Origin: CAZWCX01 sp964632945 | GTDB taxonomy: Bacteria; Planctomycetota; MHYJ01; WSZJ01; CAZWCX01 | NCBI GenBank assembly: GCA_964632945.1 | Contig: CAZWCX010000008.1 | Location: forward strand, 43,560-107,559 | Direction of reading: 5' to 3' | DNA: 64,000 bases | Part shown: one piece after another, positions 35,866 through 42,247 of the stretch | How positions within the stretch are numbered: the stretch's first letter is position 1 | Layout: every line of letters starts with the position of its first letter | Made by a program: the position numbers and the translations under genes | The notes under the pieces: generated by a model | The model's database searches: none | The model's input: only the letters and a program-made list of their open reading frames with translations | Told to the model about the DNA's origin: nothing

Positions 35866-36672
35866 TCATCCGGGCGAATGGGGCGTGACCGCGTCCAGCG
35901 CGGACGACGGGGGCAGGCCCCCTGGTTCGGCGGTACGGCGACGGTCGCGGGCGGCGCACCCCCGCGCGTGTCCCAGGAGGGTTCCGAGCGTCACGCCGAA
36001 ACCGGCGAACGCCATCGACTCGGGTGCGAAGCCGAGGTCGATCTGGGCCGCCCCGTACCCCGCGACCCAGAGCAGGACGAAGGCCGCAGGGACTGCCAGC
36101 GCCGCGGAGAGCAGGGCGGGACCGGTGCCCGGCCGGCCGCCCGGCAGATTCCAGCGGATCCCCTTGACCGCACCCAGGATCATGGCGGGTATGGACCAGA
36201 GCGCGGCCGGGACGAGGTAGAACGGGAGCAGTTGCTTTCCCGGCTCCGCCGGGGACCCGCCCGGGTCGGCGGCCCGGGAGAGGCTGCTGAACGCCACGTC
36301 GACGAGGGTTCCGCACCACCAGAGATGGAATCCCATCCAGACGGCCAGTTGCAAAAGGGCGACCCCCATCCAGTAGAGGCCGAAGACCTCGCCCAACCGG
36401 TTCGCGTCGCCCGTGCCGAGCCGATAGCCCAGGAGGACGGCGATGACGCCGCATCCCACTCCCACGACCGCGGCCCTTGCGTAGTCCGGCTCCAGTTCGA
36501 GCGGGAGCAGGGACGCGAGGATCGCCAGGCCCGTGGCGGCGACCCATGCGCTCAGCGAATGCCGGGCGATCCGACCGACTCGCGGCCGGCCGGCTGTGTC
36601 CGCCCCGACCGAGGTCCCCGCCCGGGCAGGTCCGGGTGCGGGGAAGGCGGATGGCGAAGCGGCGGGATCCAT
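35866..36672 (-). CDS. Membrane protein of unknown function
   Basis: About 268 residues from the ATG at 36672 (MDPAASPSAF), preceded by AGGG six bases away; an ATG at 36747 would add 25 residues without a better ribosome-binding site. After a Pro/Ala-rich N-terminus there are roughly six hydrophobic segments, including WVAATGLAILASLLPL, AAVVGVGCGVIAVLLGY, LPFYLVPAALWSIPAMILG and ALAVPAAFVLLWVAGYG. The arrangement is reminiscent of Yip1-like membrane proteins, but I cannot confirm membership. It converges on the HEAT gene that ends at 35757. The 226 bases upstream (36673-36898) show no other gene. Confidence 0.6.
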   Translation of the reverse strand: MDPAASPSAFPAPGPARAGTSVGADTAGRPRVGRIARHSLSAWVAATGLAILASLLPLELEPDYARAAVVGVGCGVIAVLLGYRLGTGDANRLGEVFGLYWMGVALLQLAVWMGFHLWWCGTLVDVAFSSLSRAADPGGSPAEPGKQLLPFYLVPAALWSIPAMILGAVKGIRWNLPGGRPGTGPALLSAALAVPAAFVLLWVAGYGAAQIDLGFAPESMAFAGFGVTLGTLLGHARGCAARDRRRTAEPGGLPPSSALDAVTPHSPG

Positions 36673-36898
36673 GACGACCCTGGGGTGGGCGACCGTCGGT
36701 GGGGGTCGGGAAGCCCGTCGCCCCCGAACCCGGTTCGCCGCTGACATACCCGATCACACGAGGGTTGTCAAAGGGTCCGTGGCCCGGGCTGCCCCCGGGC
36801 AGAACCCTGCGCGGGCTTTTCCCGGCGTGGGGTCGCGACCGTCCGGTTCGCTTCGTCCTCGAACGATCGCGACCTCCACCTGGGAATGCGCGCCGGAT

Positions 36899-38059
36899 CT
36901 ACTCCCGCGTCGCCTCGGGCAACGATTCCAATACGGCGGTCAAGCCCAGTTGGCGCGTGTCGTTGCGCCGGGGATCCTTCCGGGGATAGGTCCCCTCGAA
37001 GATCCCGCGGACCCACGTGGGTGTCTGCTCGTTGGCCTCATAGGCCAGGACCAGGCGCAAGCGGCCCTCGTACTGGAAGCCGTCCCCGCCCGAATCGGTC
37101 AGGCGGATCTTCCCCTCGAGGAGGGCGTACCGGAGGGCTCCCGCGGATCCGGCCGCACTCAGCTGGAGGTCACCACTCACCTCGGCGATGTGGAATGCGA
37201 CCTTGGTGCGCGAGTCGGTCCGCTCCATCACCCCCGGCGGGTAGATCTGCGCCAGGGCGGGCTTGAGCAATTCCGCCTGCACGGTCCGTTTCTCCCCGGG
37301 GTACGCGAGACCCTGCCACACGGCCTCCCCGAACGGCACGGCCTCGACCACCGGCGCCTGGTACGCGACCATGCGGTTCTCGGCGAAACGCGTGATCACC
37401 CGCATGCCGCGCGCGCCGGCGTCCTCGAGGGCGGGCAGCGCCAACTCGCGGGTCGCCCCGGCGGCTTCCGCCAGACCGAGCTTCGCCCGACCCTTGCGGA
37501 GCTCCGCCAGATAGTATTCGGGAAGGGACTGGTCCGGTCTCCCGTCCGGGCGACCGAACGGGTAGGAGTCGAAGGAGTGGACGATCCGACCCTTGGGATT
37601 CAGGAGCGCGATGTCCACGTTGCTCTGTTCCCCCGGCGGCTGGCCGGGATGAAACTTCCAGTCGAAGATTTCCTTCACCGCCGCGGGCAGGTCGGGATCG
37701 TTACGGTGACCGTGCCAGGAGGTAAAGACGAACGGCTGCAGCAATCCGACGACCGCCGGATCGGAGAGGGGGATGCCCCTCACCTGCGTGGCCGTGGCTC
37801 AGCAGTGCCCGCTGCGCAAGTCGCCGTACTTGGCGTGGATGATGACGAGGGCGACCGGGCGATTCTCCTTCGCCGCGCGCGCCAGCGCCGCGTCGAGGGA
37901 GTCGGCCCAGTCGAGCCGGTACATCGCGAAGTCCTCCTCCCCGGGACGGAGGGCTTCGGCGCGCTTCAAGACCTCCTGGGCCGGCGCATCCTGCGCCGGG
38001 CAGGGAGGGGCGTAAAACAAGGCAAGAGCGAGGAGCGGACCCAGAAGCTTCTTCGGCAT
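36899..38059 (-). CDS. Secreted thioredoxin-like protein with in-frame TGA, candidate selenoprotein (C86-U87)
   Basis: The frame runs 386 codons from the ATG at 38059 to TAG at 36899, interrupted only by TGA at 37799-37801. The N-terminus is a signal peptide (about 1-22, ALALFYAPPCPAQ). The following part resembles the start of a thioredoxin fold: DSLDAALARAAKENRPVALVI is the helix and strand of the family, and IIHAKYGDLRSGHC reaches the redox site. The TGA follows this Cys directly; the same frame continues ATATQVRGIPLSDPAVVGLL, matching the family's helix after the active site, then FVFTSW. No ribosome-binding site precedes a start for the second half. A hairpin follows the TGA (37763-37784). 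Reading TGA as selenocysteine makes one intact protein. A nonsense mutation is the alternative. The C-terminal 200 residues are unassigned. Confidence 0.72.
37763..37784 (-). promoter_or_regulatory. Candidate SECIS hairpin after TGA of thioredoxin-like gene
   Basis: On the minus strand, starting 15 bases after the TGA: GG, an unpaired T, then GAGGGG pairing with CCCCTC around a CATC loop, then T and CC. That is eight pairs with one T-T mismatch. If the top pair opens, the loop begins with G. Bacterial SECIS elements lie just 3' of the UGA with a loop about 16-37 bases away and an unpaired U in the stem. Chance folding in GC-rich DNA cannot be excluded. Confidence 0.45.
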
Positions 38060-38114
38060 GGCAATGTCTCCGGCTCGCGGGGCGCACACGGGGAGGGAAC
38101 GGGGCCGGGAGTGG

Positions 38115-38143
38115 ATTATTGCATGTCTCGGGGAATTCTCCAA
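38115..38143 (-). promoter_or_regulatory. Promoter of the thioredoxin-like (TGA) gene
   Basis: On the minus strand: TTGGAG, 17 bases, AATAAT. Transcription would begin near 38108, about 50 bases before the ATG at 38059, which has GGAGA upstream. An intact promoter and ribosome-binding site argue against a decayed gene. Confidence 0.5.
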
Positions 38144-38194
38144 GGGCGAGGCCCCGGCTTGCCTCCGCGGCCCTGCCTGTGGTCTACTCCCGTC

Positions 38195-38836
38195 ATGTTC
38201 CAAGCGCTCTTGCGCGCCTGCCGCGCCATGGACGGATTCGAGCGGCCGTGGTACGTGGCGGGGGGGTGGGCGATCGACCTGCACCTCGACCACGTGACCC
38301 GGACGCACTCGGATATCGACATCGTCGTCGCGCGTGACGGCCAGGAAAGCCTGCGCCGCCACTTCTCCGGCTGGGAGTTGCGGTACGCCGTGCCCGGGCC
38401 GCGCGGGACCCTTCATCCCTGGCCCGGAGGGCGCCGGCTCGAGCCGCCCATTCACGAGCTCCACGCCGAACGCAAGGAACCCTCCCCGGCGCGGCTCGAG
38501 TTCCTCCTCCACGACCAGTCCGGGGAGTTGTGGACCTACCGGCGCGATCCCGCCGTGCGCCGGTCGATCGACACGATCGGCTTCCGGTCCCCGCACGGGA
38601 TCCCGTACCTTGCCCCGGTGATCGTCCTCCTCTACAAGGCCAAGGAACCGCGCCCGATCGACGAGCGGGACTTCGAGGCGGTCCTCCCGAGGCTCGACGA
38701 GGACGACCGGCGCTGGCTCGCGCGCGCGCTCGAGCGCTGTCACCCGGGCCACGACTGGACCGCGCGACTCCGCGCGCAGGCGCCGAACCCACCCGGCGTC
38801 GCGGGCGAGGATGCGCCGCCGCCGCCGCGAAAATAA
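38195..38836 (+). CDS. Aminoglycoside 2''-adenylyltransferase-like nucleotidyltransferase
   Basis: 213 residues of the nucleotidyltransferase superfamily, closest in pattern to the ANT(2'')-like group. The nucleotide site reads WYVAGGWAIDLHLDH, followed by the metal-binding acids in SDIDIVV. A later conserved stretch is IPYLAPVIVLLYKAKEPR with RDFEAVLPRLDEDDRRWL. Members transfer AMP to small molecules, but many chromosomal ones have no known substrate, so resistance should not be assumed. The ATG at 38195 has no ribosome-binding site. A weak TTGCCT-18-TCTACT promoter would put the transcript start at the ATG itself, so the message may be leaderless. It is divergent from the thioredoxin-like gene. 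Confidence 0.78.
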   Translation: MFQALLRACRAMDGFERPWYVAGGWAIDLHLDHVTRTHSDIDIVVARDGQESLRRHFSGWELRYAVPGPRGTLHPWPGGRRLEPPIHELHAERKEPSPARLEFLLHDQSGELWTYRRDPAVRRSIDTIGFRSPHGIPYLAPVIVLLYKAKEPRPIDERDFEAVLPRLDEDDRRWLARALERCHPGHDWTARLRAQAPNPPGVAGEDAPPPPRK

Positions 38837-38926
38837 GAGTTGTGCGACTACGGGGGATCGAGTAGAAACGCTCGTTGGCGGTATTCCCCCCTCGAATCCA
38901 CCCCGGTTCCGCGGACGGAGGCTTCC

Positions 38927-40066
38927 ATGGCCGTCGACCTTTCCGTCAAGTTCACCGGCATCGCGTTCGAAAACCCCTTCCTGCTCGCCTCGGCCCCGCC
39001 GACGGAGTCGGAAAGCAACATCCTCCGCGCCTTCGACGCCGGCTGGGGCGGCGTGGTCACCAAGACCATCGGCCTGCACCCGGTGGTGAACGTGAAGGGA
39101 CCCAAGACCAAGTTCATCCGCTCCGACGTCGCGTCGCCGCGGATCTCCATGCAGAAGCGGCCCAACGTGGTCCTGCACTCCTCGTGGAACTGGGAGCTCA
39201 TCTCCGACAAGACGATCGACTGGTGGCTCCCGCGCCTCAACCGCATCAAGAAGCAGCACCCGAAGAAGGCGCTGATCGCGTCGATCATGGCGGGTTCCGG
39301 GTCGGACAAGGAATACGCCAACTGGCAGAAGCTCGCCCGCGCCTGCCAGGGGGAAGGGGTCGACGGTCTGGAACTCAACTTCTCCTGTCCGCACATGGAC
39401 CGCGAGGACATGGGCTCGAACGTGGGCCGGAACCGTCAGCTTTGCCGGGAAGTGACCTCGGTGGTGAAGGAAGTGGCGACGGTGCCGGTGTGGGTCAAGC
39501 TGACCCCGTCGACCACCGAGATCGTGGTCGAGGCGCGCGGAGCGTTCGAGGGGAAGGCCGACGCGGTGGTCTCGACCAACACCTTCCCCTCCCTGCCGCC
39601 CATCGACCCGGAGACGCTGGACTTCGAGATGAACGTGGAAGGGCTGGTGTCCAGCGGCGGTCTCGGCGGACCCGCCATCCTGCCGCTGGCGATCGCGAAG
39701 ATGGCCCAGCTCACCCAGGCGTTCCCGGACAAGGCCTTCTCGGGCATCGGCGGGATCGCGGACTTCACCCACGCGCTCAACTACTTCCTGCTGGGTTGCG
39801 GAACCGTCCAGGTCTGCACCGCCGCCATGCTCGATCAGGCGGTCGGGCCGAACATCATCAAGGGCCTGATCCGCGGCATGACCGAGTTCCTGGAGAAGGG
39901 CGCACAGCGCGGCTGGAAGTCGCTCGAGGACTTCCGCGGCATCCGCCGCGACCGCATCGTCGCCCACTCGCAGATCAAGCGGCCCGAGGATGTCGATTAC
40001 CGGGGCGGGTACGAGGCGGAAGGGTACGCCACCAACCTGGACGAGGCGCAAAGCTCGGCGAGCTGA
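38927..40066 (+). CDS. PreA/dihydroorotate-dehydrogenase-like FMN enzyme without ferredoxin domain
   Basis: 379 residues of the class I dihydroorotate / dihydropyrimidine dehydrogenase TIM-barrel family. Conserved parts are FENPFLLASAPPTESESNI, GGVVTKTIG, LELNFSCPHMDREDMG with the catalytic Cys, WVKLTPS, VSTNTFPS, GGLGGPAILPLA and GIGGI. These match the FMN- and pyrimidine-binding C-terminal half of dihydropyrimidine dehydrogenase and its bacterial homologue PreA. PreA normally ends in a ferredoxin-like domain with two [4Fe-4S] clusters; this protein ends before it, and no PreT-like partner is adjacent. The electron donor is therefore unclear. GGAGG precedes the ATG at 38927. A role in pyrimidine reduction is a family-based guess. 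Confidence 0.8.
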   Translation: MAVDLSVKFTGIAFENPFLLASAPPTESESNILRAFDAGWGGVVTKTIGLHPVVNVKGPKTKFIRSDVASPRISMQKRPNVVLHSSWNWELISDKTIDWWLPRLNRIKKQHPKKALIASIMAGSGSDKEYANWQKLARACQGEGVDGLELNFSCPHMDREDMGSNVGRNRQLCREVTSVVKEVATVPVWVKLTPSTTEIVVEARGAFEGKADAVVSTNTFPSLPPIDPETLDFEMNVEGLVSSGGLGGPAILPLAIAKMAQLTQAFPDKAFSGIGGIADFTHALNYFLLGCGTVQVCTAAMLDQAVGPNIIKGLIRGMTEFLEKGAQRGWKSLEDFRGIRRDRIVAHSQIKRPEDVDYRGGYEAEGYATNLDEAQSSAS

Positions 40067-40090
40067 CGCCTCGGTTCGCGCCCGGATGAC

Positions 40091-40133
40091 GCGGCGGTCG
40101 GAGGCGTTCCCTCCGGTCGCCGCGCGGCGTTTT
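40091..40133 (+). terminator. Terminator hairpin after the PreA-like gene
   Basis: GCGGCG pairs with CGCCGC, and inside it GGAGG pairs with CCTCC, separated by a small GTC/GGT internal loop. A short T run (TTTT at 40130-40133) follows after a GC stretch. It starts 24 bases after the stop at 40066. It is the best terminator candidate in the window. Confidence 0.5.
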
Positions 40134-40303
40134 CGGACGCCGGTGAAACCGTCCCGCGAACCCGCGACCCCGCCCGCCCATCCGGACAACTCCGCGGCTC
40201 GGCAATCCCGGCATGGGGTTTGCGGAATTCCCCCGCGTGGATCGGCACCGGGCCAGGGCCGGCCCCGCGGCCCGCCCGGCCGACGCGAGTAGGATGGCTG
40301 GAA

Positions 40304-41608
40304 TTGAGCGAACACACCCCCCGCACGCACGCGGGAGATTTTCCCGTCCGCACCGAAAAAATCCCCGCCCTGCCCCCGGACTTCAACCAGACGCCGTTCC
40401 TCGTCATCTGGGAAGTCACCCGGGCCTGCGACCTGAAGTGCGTGCATTGCCGCGCCGCCGCCATCCCGTTCCGCGACCCTCGCGAGCTCTCGTTCGACGA
40501 AGGGTGCCGTCTCATCGATCAGGTGCGCGAGTTCGGTCGCCCCTTGTTCGTCCTCACCGGGGGAGATCCGCTCAAGCGGCCGGACATCTTCGACCTGATT
40601 CGATATGGCGACCAGGTCGGCCTGCGAGTGGCGATGACCCCGTCGGGAACGAGCCTGATGACGCCGGGGGTGATCCGGAAGTTCCAGGAGGCGGGGCTGG
40701 CGCGCCTGGCCGTTTCCCTCGATGGGTCCAGCAAGGAGATTCACGACACGTTTCGGCAGGTGGACGGGTCGTTCGACTGGACGGTGGGGGCGATTCGCGA
40801 GGCGCGTCGGATCGGCTTGCCGGTCCAGGTGAACTCGACGGTCTCGAAGCACAACCGTCATGATCTGGCTGCGCTGGCGCGGTTTCTGGAGACGCTCGAC
40901 ATCGTGCTCTGGTCGGTCTTCTTCCTGGTGCCCACCGGGCGAGGGACGCGCAGCGATGCCGTGTCGGCGACGGAGCACGAGGCGGTGTTCCACCAATTGA
41001 TCGACCTGGCGAAGACGGCTCCGTTCGACATCAAGACCACGGCCGGGCAGCACTTCCGGCGCGTCGTGATCCAGCGGCGGCGGAAGGAGCAGGCTGCGCT
41101 GACGGCGCAGGGGTTGTCGCCGGCCGCGGCGGCGGAGCGCGTGGCCGGCGGGGCGCGGCCGCGCATTGTGCGCGAGGGCGGGATGGAGCCGGGAGGATGG
41201 ATCGCGCCCCCGGAGTCGCCCCTCGTGCGGCCGGATGCGGGAGGGCCGGAGGGTGCGGGACCGGGCGGCGGGGAGATCGGCCGCTCCGCCCGCGGCGTGA
41301 ACGACGGCAACGGGCTGGTCTTCATCGACCACGTCGGCAAGATCTACCCGAGCGGCTTCCTGCCCATCGAGGTCGGCGACATCCGCCGCGAGCGACTGGC
41401 GGACGTCTATCGCGATCACCCGCTGATGCGGGACCTTCGGGACTACCGTCGCCTGAGCGGCAAGTGCGGCTACTGCGACTTCCGTGACCTGTGCGGCGGC
41501 TCGCGCGCGCGCGCGTTCGCGGTCACGGGAGACCCGCTGGCGAGCGAACCGTACTGCTGCTATCACCCGCCGAAGCCGAAGCCGGCCGCCGACGGAGTCC
41601 GGGGATAG
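40304..41608 (+). CDS. Radical SAM/SPASM protein (TIGR04053-like)
   Basis: 434 residues. The radical SAM cluster motif is CDLKCVHC (C-x3-C-x2-C), following VIWEVTRA, which is the pattern of the heme-related AhbD/NirJ and TIGR04053 group. The barrel has VLTGGDPLKRPD (GGE-like motif) and LAVSLDGSS. The C-terminal SPASM-type region has further Cys residues in CGYCDFRDLCGGSRARAF and a final YCCYH, enough for an additional Fe-S cluster. These enzymes modify peptides or tetrapyrroles; the substrate is unknown. The start is TTG at 40304, six bases after AGGATGG; a longer ATG form from 40220 is possible. It lies between the two TGA-containing redox genes and ends 13 bases from the VKOR gene, convergent with it. 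Confidence 0.85.
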   Translation: MSEHTPRTHAGDFPVRTEKIPALPPDFNQTPFLVIWEVTRACDLKCVHCRAAAIPFRDPRELSFDEGCRLIDQVREFGRPLFVLTGGDPLKRPDIFDLIRYGDQVGLRVAMTPSGTSLMTPGVIRKFQEAGLARLAVSLDGSSKEIHDTFRQVDGSFDWTVGAIREARRIGLPVQVNSTVSKHNRHDLAALARFLETLDIVLWSVFFLVPTGRGTRSDAVSATEHEAVFHQLIDLAKTAPFDIKTTAGQHFRRVVIQRRRKEQAALTAQGLSPAAAAERVAGGARPRIVREGGMEPGGWIAPPESPLVRPDAGGPEGAGPGGGEIGRSARGVNDGNGLVFIDHVGKIYPSGFLPIEVGDIRRERLADVYRDHPLMRDLRDYRRLSGKCGYCDFRDLCGGSRARAFAVTGDPLASEPYCCYHPPKPKPAADGVRG

Positions 41609-41621
41609 TCGGCCGGAGCCG

Positions 41622-42044
41622 TCAAGCCCGCCACTGGATCGCCAGGAGGATCGCGGCGACCGCCGCGCTCACCGCATACCCCGCGATTCACAGGCGTCAG
41701 GTGGAGCGCAACCGGAAGAAGAGCGCCCAGGCGAGGTAGGCGCTGACGGCCAGGCTCGCTCCCGCCGCCGCCAATGCCGGCCAGAGGGGGAGGACCGGTC
41801 CCCGCACCAGTCGGTCCGCTGCCAGCCACGCGATGGCGGTGAAGTAGACGGCGGCGAGGAGCGCGTTCGGGAAGCCGAAGAGGCGCGACGTCGGATGCGA
41901 CAGCACGACGTCGCAGATGCCCTCGCGGGCGCAGCGCGCCGATTCCCGCATGGTGTAGACGGAAAGTCCGAGTCCCGCGAGCGCGGTCGCCAAGAGGGCG
42001 AAATCCAGCACGGTACGATCCCCGATCCAGACTGCGGACGGCAT
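41622..42044 (-). CDS. VKOR-family thiol oxidase with UxxU active site, candidate double selenoprotein
   Basis: 140 codons from the ATG at 42044 to TGA at 41622, with TGA also at 41697-41699 and 41688-41690. The protein is a vitamin K epoxide reductase homologue, a membrane enzyme that oxidises thiol partners with quinone. Helix 1 is LDFALLATALAGLGLSVY. The extracytoplasmic loop has the relay Cys pair C38 and C44 (RCAREGICD), then TSRLFGFPNALLA. Helix 3 is SLAVSAYLAWALFFRL, the family pattern that leads to CxxC. Here both Cys codons of that CxxC are TGA: STU116-RL-U119-IAGYAVSAAVAAILL, and the last helix continues in frame. A hairpin follows (41649-41670). The third TGA fits the normal VKOR end and stops 13 bases short of the radical SAM gene. 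The alternative, two nonsense mutations exactly at these codons, is unlikely. No clear ribosome-binding site is seen. Confidence 0.8.
41649..41670 (-). promoter_or_regulatory. Candidate SECIS hairpin of the VKOR-like gene (GGTC loop)
   Basis: On the minus strand CGCGGC and GCCGCG form six perfect pairs around the tetraloop GGTC, with a G-A mismatch and two further pairs (GA/TC) below. The loop starts 26 bases after the second TGA and 35 after the first. GGUC is the apical loop of the E. coli fdhF SECIS. The region codes for Ala-rich helix, so a GC-rich hairpin could arise by chance. Confidence 0.5.
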
Positions 42045-42187
42045 CGTAGCAGGCGCGCCGGCACGTCGTCCATCTCCCGATCCGGACGGGGACCGTGGAA
42101 AACGCGGCGCGTGGGCTCCCCGGGGCTCGCGCGGTCGGGAGCCGGCGCCCGGAACGCGAGTCCGGCGGTACCGGTGTACGCCGCGCC

Positions 42188-42217
42188 TTGACGCCCGAGA
42201 AGCGGGGCGGATACGCT
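42188..42217 (+). promoter_or_regulatory. Possible promoter of the tandem-kinase gene
   Basis: TTGACG, 18 bases, TACGCT. The -35 is good and the -10 poor (three of six). Transcription would begin near 42224, some 24 bases before the ATG at 42248. The 203-base divergent region to the VKOR gene shows nothing else. Confidence 0.35.
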
Positions 42218-42247
42218 GCAGCCTTCCTGAACGGAGTCGGAAGCGCC

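Noticed and set aside
36899..37783. Second half of the thioredoxin-like protein as a separate gene starting at GTG 37783
   Set aside because: There is no ribosome-binding site, the start would fall within the thioredoxin fold, and the frame is exactly that of the upstream part.
38195..38836. Aminoglycoside resistance gene
   Set aside because: The fold matches the ANT(2'')-like group, but the context is an ordinary chromosome without mobile elements, and most such relatives have no proven drug substrate.
36899..42044. General reassignment of TGA to Cys or Trp in this organism
   Set aside because: Many genes here end cleanly in TGA at natural domain ends (for example pckG, pfp, apbE and the first regulator of the NarX/NarL pair), and all other proteins use normal Cys and Trp codons.
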